From: Egerieenecus sp048201975
Lineage (GTDB): Bacteria; Bacillota; Clostridia; Christensenellales; Aristaeellaceae
Assembly (NCBI GenBank): GCA_048201975.1
Contig: DBFBGQ010000116.1
Span: forward strand, 1-5,347
Direction of reading: 5' to 3'
Length of the DNA stretch: 5,347 nt
Part shown: positions 1 to 5,342 of the stretch, piece after piece
How the letters are laid out: each line of letters opens with the position of its first letter
Numbering within the stretch: the stretch's first letter is position 1
Position numbers and translations under genes: made by a program
Notes under the pieces: generated by a model
The model's input: only the letters and a program-made list of their open reading frames with translations
The model's database searches: none
What the model was told of the DNA's origin: nothing

Positions 1-30
1 GGCCGCAGCCCCTTCGACTTCCATTCGTAT

Positions 31-49
31 CCGCCGGCTCTGCCGGCGG
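31..49. other. GC-only stem-loop 1
   Basis: The arms CCGCCGGC (31-38) and GCCGGCGG (42-49) pair perfectly over 8 bp around a TCT loop. There is no T-run on either side, so it is not a classical intrinsic terminator by itself. Confidence 0.7.
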
Positions 50-58
50 GGCGGGTGG

Positions 59-80
59 TTGATTTTGCTTGCAAAATCAA
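59..80. other. AT-rich stem-loop 2
   Basis: The arms TTGATTTTGC (59-68) and GCAAAATCAA (71-80) are exact reverse complements separated by two bases. As RNA it would close as 9 bp with a four-base loop; as DNA it is a near-perfect palindrome that could also bind a dimeric protein. Confidence 0.7.
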
Positions 81-87
81 TTCCTTA

Positions 88-120
88 CAACTTCGGACGA
101 CCTCTGGTTGGCCGAAGTTG
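88..120. other. Stem-loop 3
   Basis: The arms CAACTTCGG (88-96) and CCGAAGTTG (112-120) form 9 perfect base pairs with a 15-base loop (97-111). No T-run follows on either strand. Confidence 0.65.
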
Positions 121-125
121 CTTCC

Positions 126-155
126 TCGAAAAAGTGGGTTTACCCACTTTTTCGA
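126..155. terminator. Bidirectional intrinsic terminator, probable end of the phosphoesterase-MATE operon
   Basis: The arms at 126-138 and 143-155 pair perfectly over 13 bp around the loop TTTA. The core is AAAAA-GTGGG-TTTA-CCCAC-TTTTT, so on either strand a GC stem is followed directly by five Ts, the usual layout of a bidirectional Rho-independent terminator. On the minus strand it lies about 80 bases past the MATE stop codon, after stem-loop 163-205. It is therefore the best candidate for ending that transcript, and it could also stop plus-strand transcripts entering from the left. The T-run is short, which tempers confidence. Confidence 0.65.
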
Positions 156-162
156 CACGCTG

Positions 163-205
163 AAGCCGCCGGTTCCGCAGCCCATGGCACGGAATCCGGC
201 GGCTT
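163..205. other. Long GC-rich stem-loop 5 just past the MATE stop codon
   Basis: AAGCCGCCGG (163-172) pairs with CCGGCGGCTT (196-205). The stem continues with TTCCG (173-177) against CGGAA (190-194) after a single bulged T at 195, and GCC/GGC (180-182/186-188) can close the tip. That gives about 15-18 bp of stem. It begins 30 bases past the stop of the minus-strand MATE gene and may be a 3' stabilising structure or part of a compound terminator with 126-155. Confidence 0.7.
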
Positions 206-235
206 TTGCCGTTTTGGGAGCGCAGCCCCCGTGGA

Positions 236-1597
236 TCAGGAAACAGCGAACCTTCGCGCCTGCTTTCTGTCCGCAATGAGGTAGCACAGCATATGAATCA
301 GGAACGTGGCGCCCCAGGAAATGGGGTAGGAGATATACAGCGTGTTCAACGTGGGATCCGCCGCAAAGAACGTATAGATCCACACAATTCGCAACAGGCA
401 CGCGCCGGTGAGGGAAACGATCATGGGCATGATGGAATACCCCATGCCCCGCATCTGTCCCACCATGGTATCCATAATGCCGCAGAGGAAATATGTGGGA
501 CAGATGATGCCCATACGGATCAGGCCGTAGTGAATTACATCCGGGTTGGTGTTGTAAATGCTCAGCAGCGGCGAGCCAAAAAGCAGGAAGATCATGCCCA
601 GCCCCAGGCCCACCACCGTCACCGTGCCCAGGCACAGCCACAGGGTCCGCCGCACCCGGCGGTACTGCCCCGCGCCATAGTTGGCGCTGGCAAAGGTCAT
701 GTCCGCCTGATAGACCGCGTTCATGGACGTATAGATGAAGCCCTCCAGATTGGAGGCGGCGGCATTGCCCGCCATCACCGTGGAGCCGAAGGAATTCACC
801 GCGGACTGGATCAACACGTTGGAGATGGAGAACAGGCTGCCCTGCAGCCCCGCAGGCAGGCCGATTCGCAAAATTTCCGCCAGGCTTTTGCCATGGATGC
901 GCAGCTTGCGCAGGTCCAGGTGAATGGCTCCGTCGGTGCGCATCAGGCAGACGATCACCAGCACCATGGACACCACCTGGGAAACCACCGTGGCAATGGC
1001 CACGCCCGCCACCGATAGATGGCAGACAATCACCAGGAACAGGTTCAGCACCACGTTGATAATGCCCGCCACGCTCAGGTAATACAGCGGGCGCTTGGTG
1101 TCGCCCACCGCGCGCAGGATGGACGCGCCGAAGGTATAGAGCATGTTCGCCGGCATGCCAATGAAGTAGATCTGCATATACAGCGTGGCGCCGTCGATGA
1201 CGTTATCCGGGCTATCCATGAGCTGCAGCAGCGGCCGTGCCACGAAAAAGCCCACCACGCCCACCAGCACGCCGCCCACCGCCGCCACCAGAATGGCCGT
1301 GTGCACGCCCTGCTGCACCGCATGAAAATCGCGGGCGCCATATGCCCGGGAGATGGCCACGCTGGCGCCGACGCCCAGCCCCATGAACACGTTGATAATC
1401 AAATTGATCAGCGCGCCCGTGGAGCCCACCGCCGCCAGCGCCTCCTCTCCGGCGAACTGACCCACCACCACCACGTCGGCGGCGTTGTACAGCAGCTGCA
1501 GCACGCCGGTAAGCACCAGCGGCAGGGTAAAGCGAATAATCTTGGGCAGCAGCGTGCCGCTGCACATGTCCATTTCATAATGACGGCGTTTGCGCAT
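236..1597 (-). CDS. MATE-family multidrug/cation antiporter (YoeA-like)
   Basis: This is an inner-membrane secondary transporter of the MATE superfamily, which exports drugs or other organic compounds in exchange for Na+ or H+. The 453-residue length and the alternation of about 12 hydrophobic segments match the family. The first half opens with a charged N-terminus, then TM1 carrying NAADVVVVGQFAG (38-50) with Asp41, followed by EALAAVGSTG and the MGLGVGASVAISRAYGARD segment (72-90). The end of the first half has ILRAVGDTKRP (160-170), typical of the clostridial YoeA-like group. The second half repeats the pattern with QADMTFASANYGAGQYRRVRR (297-317 region) and QMRGMGYSIMPM (381-392). The start chosen is the ATG at 1597, because GAAGGAG lies six bases upstream; an in-frame TTG at 1615 would overlap that ribosome binding site. 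It is the second gene of an operon with the phosphoesterase. Family assignment is firm; the substrate cannot be read from the sequence. Confidence 0.93.
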   Translation of the reverse strand: MRKRRHYEMDMCSGTLLPKIIRFTLPLVLTGVLQLLYNAADVVVVGQFAGEEALAAVGSTGALINLIINVFMGLGVGASVAISRAYGARDFHAVQQGVHTAILVAAVGGVLVGVVGFFVARPLLQLMDSPDNVIDGATLYMQIYFIGMPANMLYTFGASILRAVGDTKRPLYYLSVAGIINVVLNLFLVIVCHLSVAGVAIATVVSQVVSMVLVIVCLMRTDGAIHLDLRKLRIHGKSLAEILRIGLPAGLQGSLFSISNVLIQSAVNSFGSTVMAGNAAASNLEGFIYTSMNAVYQADMTFASANYGAGQYRRVRRTLWLCLGTVTVVGLGLGMIFLLFGSPLLSIYNTNPDVIHYGLIRMGIICPTYFLCGIMDTMVGQMRGMGYSIMPMIVSLTGACLLRIVWIYTFFAADPTLNTLYISYPISWGATFLIHMLCYLIADRKQARRFAVS

Positions 1598-1603
1598 ATG
1601 TAT

Positions 1604-1610
1604 CTCCTTC
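1604..1610 (-). promoter_or_regulatory. Ribosome binding site of the MATE gene
   Basis: Read on the minus strand, GAAGGAG ends six bases before the ATG at 1597. This near-consensus Shine-Dalgarno site fixes the start codon and rules out the upstream in-frame TTG at 1615. Confidence 0.88.
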
Positions 1611-1622
1611 CCCAAGCAGGTA

Positions 1623-2702
1623 TTACACCATGCGGTTGGTCAGTTGCACATACGTAATGGCTGGGCTGTTGAACAGCCGCCACGGCTGGTAGCGGTAGTA
1701 CGGGCTTGCCCCCAGTCCGGGGCTGATGTACTGCGGGATGCCGCTGAGGTAATCCAGCCCCACGATCAGTTCGTCCTCCGGGAACCAGCCATAGTCGGGA
1801 CAGTACAGCGCGCCCCTTCCGGGAATGCGCCACTGGCCGGCGCAGTAGTGTCCCGCCAGAATCAGGGAAACCTGGTGGAAGGAGAAGATATCCGTCTTCT
1901 CGCTCCATTGCAGCATGGTGGAAACATATTCCTCATCCAGGGGCAAATGCGTTACGGCCACCTGAATGTCCTCGGCGGTGATCTGCGCCAGGGTTTCCCG
2001 AATGCTGGCAATCTTCTCCAGCTGGTATTCCGCCACCCGCAGCTGCGCCGCCTGATCCGCAGTAAGGATCAGCTCATCCCCGCGCAAAGAGTCCCGCTGG
2101 GCCGTATACGCGGCCTCGGCCGAGTCCAGGTCCAGGCTGTATAGGTACTCCGGCACCAGCCACAGGGTGGAGTCCCCGCGCACCTGCGCCTGAGGCTCAT
2201 CCAGGTAAACAGCCCCGTGCTCCACCGCCGCCTGCAGCCAGTCCGCATAGGGAGAGATGCTGCCATGGGCCTGGGGATTCAGCGCCGGCGGATCGCTGTC
2301 CCCGGCAATCAGGTATACGGTAACATCCGTGGGGGTCATGTCCAGCAGCTGGAGCAGCGGCTCCACGTCGCCGCTCTCCCCCACCATGTCCCCCGTGAGC
2401 ACGATGCAGGAAACGTTCTTCTGCTTGATCACCTTGCGCAGCGCGGAGCCGTCCGGCCCCAGGCTGGTTGCATGTAGGTCGCTCAGGTGCAGGATGGAAA
2501 AGCTCTCCAGATCCCCTGGCAGGTTTTCCACCGTCACCCGCTGGGTCAGGTATTCCACCTGGTTGTTGGACGCCAGGTTCAAAATCAATACCGCCGCGCA
2601 GGCCAACGCCAGCAGCGTCAGCAGCCACAGCATCAGGTTTCGGAAGGGGTGGGTTTTTCGCTTCGGCGCGAAAATGTAGACGTTTTTCCGTCTGCGTCCC
2701 AT
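1623..2702 (-). CDS. Membrane-anchored calcineurin-like metallophosphoesterase with degenerate motifs (YkuE/YaeI-like)
   Basis: This 359-residue protein belongs to the calcineurin-like phosphoesterase superfamily, nearest in layout to the YkuE/YaeI group. A basic N-terminus (MGRRRKN, KRK) precedes one hydrophobic segment at about 23-44, suggesting a signal anchor with the domain outside. Motif I is intact as HLSDLH (72-77; Asp75, His77), motif II as LTGD (Asp105) and motif IV as THLP (His252). The C-terminal block GQWRIPGRGALYCPDYGWFP (289-308), then ISPGLGASP and LFNSPAITYV, matches the ending typical of this group. Two motifs are altered: GNH[D/E] reads GDSD (134-137), losing the Asn ligand and catalytic His, and GHxHGGQ reads GHYCAGQ (284-290), with Cys287 for the second His. 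Activity may be lost, changed or redirected. The ATG at 2702 has a G-rich site upstream. It is the first gene of the operon, 25 bases before the MATE gene. Substrate unknown. Confidence 0.88.
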   Translation of the reverse strand: MGRRRKNVYIFAPKRKTHPFRNLMLWLLTLLALACAAVLILNLASNNQVEYLTQRVTVENLPGDLESFSILHLSDLHATSLGPDGSALRKVIKQKNVSCIVLTGDMVGESGDVEPLLQLLDMTPTDVTVYLIAGDSDPPALNPQAHGSISPYADWLQAAVEHGAVYLDEPQAQVRGDSTLWLVPEYLYSLDLDSAEAAYTAQRDSLRGDELILTADQAAQLRVAEYQLEKIASIRETLAQITAEDIQVAVTHLPLDEEYVSTMLQWSEKTDIFSFHQVSLILAGHYCAGQWRIPGRGALYCPDYGWFPEDELIVGLDYLSGIPQYISPGLGASPYYRYQPWRLFNSPAITYVQLTNRMV

Positions 2703-2706
2703 ACGA

Positions 2707-2713
2707 TCCCCCC
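2707..2713 (-). promoter_or_regulatory. G-rich ribosome binding site of the phosphoesterase gene
   Basis: On the minus strand GGGGGGA lies four bases before the ATG at 2702. It can pair with the anti-Shine-Dalgarno only with G-U wobbles and is visibly weaker than the site of the downstream MATE gene. An ATG at 2715 lies in another frame and does not extend this protein. Confidence 0.5.
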
Positions 2714-2744
2714 ATTGCGTTTTTTATATAAAAGACTACTTTCT

Positions 2745-2772
2745 ATTATAAACATATTTTACAATCCTGCAA
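2745..2772 (-). promoter_or_regulatory. Sigma-A-type promoter for the phosphoesterase-MATE operon
   Basis: On the minus strand a perfect TATAAT -10 box lies at 2750-2745, with TTGCAG (2772-2767) 16 bases upstream as a three-of-six -35 match. The predicted start near 2738 would give a leader of about 36 bases before the ATG at 2702. The same AT-rich block holds TATTAT (2744-2749) and TACAAT (2760-2765) on the plus strand, possible -10 boxes for the divergent GH3 gene, but neither has a recognisable -35. Confidence 0.6.
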
Positions 2773-2874
2773 GCTCCACTTCATAGAAAAAACGCGCCGG
2801 TTTTTTCCGCCGATTTTCCCTTTTCCGGCAGGAAACCCTCGCCCGGGCCAGAACAAACATACATAGTGCAAAAT

Positions 2875-2911
2875 TCGCTCCGGAGCCAGGAAAACGATCT
2901 CCCCGGAGCGA
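2875..2911 (+). promoter_or_regulatory. Stem-loop in the leader of the GH3 gene, possible operator or attenuator
   Basis: TCGCTCCGG (2875-2883) and CCGGAGCGA (2903-2911) form a perfect 9-bp stem with a 19-base loop, ending 23 bases before the chosen start codon. A second, overlapping inverted repeat, CGATC (2895-2899) with GATCG (2910-2914), competes for the 3' arm. No T-run follows, so it is not an intrinsic terminator. It may be an operator for a sugar-responsive regulator or an RNA structure affecting translation; the sequence does not decide. Confidence 0.4.
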
Positions 2912-2917
2912 TCGGGA

Positions 2918-2925
2918 AAGTGAGG
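2918..2925 (+). promoter_or_regulatory. Ribosome binding site of the GH3 gene
   Basis: AAGTGAGG ends nine bases before the ATG at 2935. It is an imperfect Shine-Dalgarno site, but it supports that start over the in-frame GTG at 2866, which would place the leader stem-loop inside the coding region, and over the ATG at 2944, which would be 18 bases away. Confidence 0.6.
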
Positions 2926-2934
2926 TTTATATTC

Positions 2935-5010
2935 ATGGATGAAATGCAGGTCCGCCGCCAGGCGGAGGAACTGGTCGCCCAAATGACCGTGGAGGAGGCC
3001 GCCTCCCAGCTCAAGTATGACGCTCCCGCCATTCCGCGCCTGGGCATCCCCGCGTACAACTGGTGGAACGAAGCGCTGCACGGCGTGGCCCGCTCCGGCA
3101 CCGCCACGGTATTCCCCCAGGCCATCTCCATGGCCGCCATGTTTGACGAGGGCGGCATAGAAAACGTGGCGCAGGTGATCTCCACCGAGGTGCGCGCCAA
3201 ATACAACGCCGTCTCCAAGCGCGGCGACCGGGATATCTACAAGGGGCTCACCTGCTGGTCCCCCAATGTGAACATCTTCCGCGATCCCCGCTGGGGCCGC
3301 GGCCACGAAACCTACGGCGAGGACCCGCAGCTCACCTCCCGCCTGGGCGCGGGATTCGTCCGCGGGCTACAGGGCAAGGGCAAATACCTAAAGGCCGCCG
3401 CTTGCGCCAAGCACTTCGCCGTGCACTCCGGTCCGGAAAACCTCCGCCATGAGTTCGACGCCCGCCCCACTGAAAAGGACCTGTGGGAAACCTATCTCCC
3501 CGCCTTTGAAACCCTGGTGGAGGAAAGCCACGTGGAGTCCGTCATGGGCGCGTACAACCGCGTAAACGGCGACCCCGCTTGCGGCAACAAGCGCCTCCTG
3601 ACGGATATCCTGCGCAACCAGTGGCACTTCAACGGCCACGTGGTCAGCGACTGCTGGGCCATCGCGGATTTCCACATGTATCACCATGTGACCTCCACCG
3701 CACCGGAGAGCGCGGCCATGGCCCTGAAGGCCGGCTGCGACCTGAACTGCGGCGTCACCTACCTGCATTTGCTGGCCGCCCTGCAGGAGGGCCGCGTCAC
3801 CGAGGAGGAGATCCGGCAAGCCGCCGTGCGGGTCATGTCCACCCGCATCCGCCTGGGCCTGTTCGCCGGCGACTGCGAATACGACCACATCGATCCCCTG
3901 GAGGTGGACACCGACGAGCACGCCGCCCTGGCCCTGGACGTGGCCCGGCGGGCCATGGTGCTCCTGCGCAACGACGGCCTGCTGCCCCTGAAGCTGGATC
4001 AGCTGAAAACCGTCGCCGTCATCGGGCCTGTGGCCGACAGCCACACGGTGCTGGAGGGCAATTACAATGGCGTCTCCAGCCGTTACGTCACCTTCCTGGA
4101 GGGTATCCGCAAGGCCTGCGAAGGCAAGGCGCGGGTGCTCTATGCCCAGGGCAGCCACTTGTACAAGGACCGGGTGGAGAACCTGGGACAGCCGGACGAC
4201 CGCCTGGCCGAGGCCCGCTGGGCCGCCGAGGAGGCGGACGTGGTCATCGCCTGCGTAGGCCTGGACGCCTCCCTGGAGGGCGAACAGGGCGACACGGGCA
4301 ACGAGTATTCCGGCGGGGACAAGAACACCCTCGAATTGCCCGCCTGCCAGCTCCATCTGCTGGAAACCCTGCGCAAAACCGGCAAGCCCATGGTGCTGGT
4401 GCTTGCCAGCGGCAGTTCCATCCGCGTGGAGGACGGCAACGCCATCCTGTGGGCGGGCTATCCCGGCCAGGCCGGCGGTACGGCCCTGGCGGAGATTCTC
4501 TTCGGGCAGACCGCTCCTTCCGGCAAGCTGCCGGTGACCTTCTACAAGGACCTGTCCGATCTGCCGGAGTTCACCGATTACCATATGCGCGGCCGCACCT
4601 ACCGCTATTATCAGGGAACGCCCCTGTATCCCTTCGGCTATGGGCTTACCTATGGCACGGTACGCTGCACCGGCGCGGAGCTCTCGGGGGACACGGTGAC
4701 CGCGACCCTGCGCAACGAAAGCGACCGCGACCTGGAGGACGTGGTGCAGGTCTACGCCCACGCGCCCCAGGATGCGGACGAAACGCCCAATCCCCACCTG
4801 GCCGCCTTCCGGCGCGTCCGCATTCCTGCCGGCGAAACCATCCGCGTGGAGCTGCAGGTGCCTGCCACGGCCTATACCGTGGTGCGGGAAAACGGCCAGC
4901 GCGAGGCCGTTCCGGGCGTCCACTACCTCTATGTGGGCACACAGCAGCCTGATTCCCTCAGCGCTCAGCTCACCGGGCTTTCCTGCGTGACGCTGACCGT
5001 GGAACGGTAA
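2935..5010 (+). CDS. Glycoside hydrolase family 3 beta-xylosidase/beta-glucosidase, cytosolic
   Basis: This 691-residue GH3 enzyme removes beta-linked xylose or glucose from the non-reducing end of oligosaccharides by a retaining mechanism. The N-terminal barrel (about 5-310) has YNWWNEALHGVAR (41-53) and SPNVNIFRDPRWGRGHETYGEDP (109-131), both characteristic of the beta-xylosidase-like branch, then KHF (159-161), GAYNRVNGDPACGN (205-218) and VVSDCWAI (236-243), where Asp239 is the expected nucleophile. AGCDLNCG (266-273) follows. The second, alpha/beta domain (about 335-540) carries GLDASLEGEQGDTGNE (442-457); Glu448 or Glu450 is the likely acid/base region. PFGYGLTYG (566-574) leads into a C-terminal fibronectin-III-like domain (about 575-690). 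There is no signal peptide, so it should act on imported oligosaccharides. It is divergent from the phosphoesterase operon and appears monocistronic. Beta-xylosidase is preferred from the motifs, but beta-glucosidase or dual activity is possible. Confidence 0.94.
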   Translation: MDEMQVRRQAEELVAQMTVEEAASQLKYDAPAIPRLGIPAYNWWNEALHGVARSGTATVFPQAISMAAMFDEGGIENVAQVISTEVRAKYNAVSKRGDRDIYKGLTCWSPNVNIFRDPRWGRGHETYGEDPQLTSRLGAGFVRGLQGKGKYLKAAACAKHFAVHSGPENLRHEFDARPTEKDLWETYLPAFETLVEESHVESVMGAYNRVNGDPACGNKRLLTDILRNQWHFNGHVVSDCWAIADFHMYHHVTSTAPESAAMALKAGCDLNCGVTYLHLLAALQEGRVTEEEIRQAAVRVMSTRIRLGLFAGDCEYDHIDPLEVDTDEHAALALDVARRAMVLLRNDGLLPLKLDQLKTVAVIGPVADSHTVLEGNYNGVSSRYVTFLEGIRKACEGKARVLYAQGSHLYKDRVENLGQPDDRLAEARWAAEEADVVIACVGLDASLEGEQGDTGNEYSGGDKNTLELPACQLHLLETLRKTGKPMVLVLASGSSIRVEDGNAILWAGYPGQAGGTALAEILFGQTAPSGKLPVTFYKDLSDLPEFTDYHMRGRTYRYYQGTPLYPFGYGLTYGTVRCTGAELSGDTVTATLRNESDRDLEDVVQVYAHAPQDADETPNPHLAAFRRVRIPAGETIRVELQVPATAYTVVRENGQREAVPGVHYLYVGTQQPDSLSAQLTGLSCVTLTVER

Positions 5011-5027
5011 GGGAACAAGCGGCGCTT

Positions 5028-5063
5028 GCGAGAGGCGGCTTTTCTGAGAAAAGCCCCTCTCGC
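5028..5063. terminator. Strong stem-loop after the GH3 gene, possible terminator without a T-run
   Basis: GCGAGAGG (5028-5035) pairs with CCTCTCGC (5056-5063), and inside it GGCTTTTC (5037-5044) pairs with GAAAAGCC (5048-5055) around a TGA loop, with one bulged C at 5036. The result is a 16-bp hairpin starting 17 bases past the GH3 stop codon. The location suits transcript termination or 3'-end protection, but neither strand has the T-run of a classical intrinsic terminator. Confidence 0.5.
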
Positions 5064-5084
5064 GCTCTCCCGAAAAGCGGCGGC

Positions 5085-5108
5085 GGCTCCTGGTTGTTGC
5101 AGGGAGCC
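5085..5108. other. Small stem-loop between the two strong hairpins
   Basis: GGCTCC (5085-5090) pairs with GGAGCC (5103-5108); TG/CA (5091-5092/5100-5101) can extend the stem past a bulged G. It is weaker than its neighbours and may be incidental in this GGC-rich stretch. Confidence 0.35.
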
Positions 5109-5131
5109 CTGGCGGCGGCGCGAAACAAGCG

Positions 5132-5166
5132 GCGGCGCTTCCCCCTCACCGAGGGGAAAGCGCCGC
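5132..5166. other. Second strong stem-loop downstream of the GH3 gene
   Basis: GCGGCGCTT (5132-5140) pairs with AAGCGCCGC (5158-5166), and CCCCTC (5142-5147) with GAGGGG (5151-5156), with one C/A mismatch and an ACC loop: 15 paired positions. A run of seven Ts (5189-5195) occurs only 22 bases later, too far for a standard terminator. It may act as a backup terminator or belong to the same repeat family as the other hairpins. Confidence 0.6.
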
Positions 5167-5260
5167 TCAGACTGCTGAAAAAGGCATGTTTTTTTACACC
5201 AGCATGAAAAAATGCAACTTCCGACTCCATAATCTGCAAAAGTTTCAACACGTATGGGCC
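5167..5260. other. Non-coding A/T-richer stretch with no recognised gene
   Basis: This stretch lies between the two hairpin groups. It holds a T-run (5189-5195) and an A-run (5207-5212) that can fold back weakly with GCAT/ATGC (5184-5187/5212-5215). I see no ribosome binding site with a plausible coding frame and no convincing promoter. It is markedly more A/T-rich than the surrounding DNA. Confidence 0.4.
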
Positions 5261-5270
5261 CCGAAGGTTT

Positions 5271-5297
5271 CCAAAGGGCGATCGGAAAGCCCTTTGG
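5271..5297. other. Stem-loop of the first flanked unit
   Basis: CCAAAGGGC (5271-5279) and GCCCTTTGG (5289-5297) form a perfect 9-bp stem with a nine-base loop, GATCGGAAA. No T-run follows on either strand. Confidence 0.65.
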
Positions 5298-5308
5298 TCG
5301 CGCCGAGG

Positions 5309-5342
5309 CTTTCGATTCAATCCCAAAGGATTGAATCGAAAG
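5309..5342. other. 15-bp perfect stem-loop of the second flanked unit
   Basis: CTTTCGATTCAATCC (5309-5323) and GGATTGAATCGAAAG (5328-5342) pair perfectly over 15 bp around the loop CAAA. It is the longest uninterrupted inverted repeat in the window. Neither strand shows a T-run after it, so it is not an ordinary intrinsic terminator. Confidence 0.75.

Larger units (their letters stand above)
31..205. repeat. Array of five consecutive stem-loops downstream of the MATE gene
   Basis: Five inverted repeats follow each other with spacers of only 5 to 9 bases: 31-49, 59-80, 88-120, 126-155 and 163-205. The stems are 8, 10, 9, 13 and 10+5 bp, essentially perfect, and unrelated in sequence, so this is not a simple tandem repeat. 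The 8-mer CGCAGCCC occurs at 4-11, 176-183 and 221-228, which hints at modular duplication. Together with positions 1-30, where I see nothing else, this fills the gene-free left end. Possible roles are stacked transcription terminators, a structured 3' end that protects the operon transcript, or a mobile palindromic element such as a REP/BIME-like array. The inverted repeats are directly visible; the role is not known. Confidence 0.75.
5014..5134. repeat. Direct repeat AACAAGCGGCG, two copies 110 bases apart
   Basis: The 11-mer AACAAGCGGCG occurs at 5014-5024 and 5124-5134, and each copy is followed by CTT after zero or three extra bases (GCG). Each copy sits at the foot of a strong stem-loop (5028-5063 and 5132-5166), so the pair looks like two diverged copies of a module of entry sequence plus hairpin. 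GGC triplet runs (5077-5087, 5111-5120) lie between them and could inflate chance similarity. Confidence 0.45.

Noticed and set aside
31..205. CRISPR array
   Set aside because: There is no constant repeat: every stem is different and spacers are only 5-9 bases, so the region lacks the equal-length repeats and spacers of CRISPR.
55..284. Short overlapping open frames of 74 and 71 codons across the left hairpin array
   Set aside because: They run through five inverted repeats, lack a ribosome binding site, and run past the MATE stop codon into that gene. They are most likely spurious proteins of the structured non-coding region.
206..1018. Plus-strand open frame of 270 codons opposite the MATE gene
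   Set aside because: The translation is a low-complexity mix of His, Gln, Arg and Ala, typical of the reverse of a GC-rich membrane-protein gene. The same applies to the plus-strand frame at 1019-1657.
1598..1615. TTG start codon at 1615 for the MATE gene
   Set aside because: It would translate the ribosome binding site itself; the ATG at 1597 sits at ideal spacing from GAAGGAG.
2703..2934. Catabolite-repression (cre) site upstream of the GH3 gene
   Set aside because: Segments with A-runs next to CG (near 2717 and 2786) were compared with the cre consensus but do not match the required palindrome.
2746..3306. Minus-strand frame of 186 codons crossing the divergent promoter region
   Set aside because: It is antisense to the start of the GH3 gene and runs through the intergenic region and the TATAAT box of the phosphoesterase operon. 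The composition looks like a shadow.
3388..4923. Long open frame of 511 codons on the minus strand, opposite the GH3 gene
   Set aside because: It lies wholly antisense to an unmistakable GH3 enzyme, its translation is rich in Gly, His, Gln and Val with no domain pattern, and it is explained by few stop codons opposite GC-rich codons.
3579..4952. Plus-strand frame of 457 codons inside the GH3 gene
   Set aside because: It is an out-of-frame reading of the GH3 gene, dominated by Arg, Gly and Pro, with no membrane or domain signature.
4970..5326. Minus-strand frame of 118 codons covering the right-hand non-coding region
   Set aside because: It overlaps the end of the GH3 gene and all the right-hand hairpins, has no convincing ribosome binding site, and shows a basic, low-order composition.
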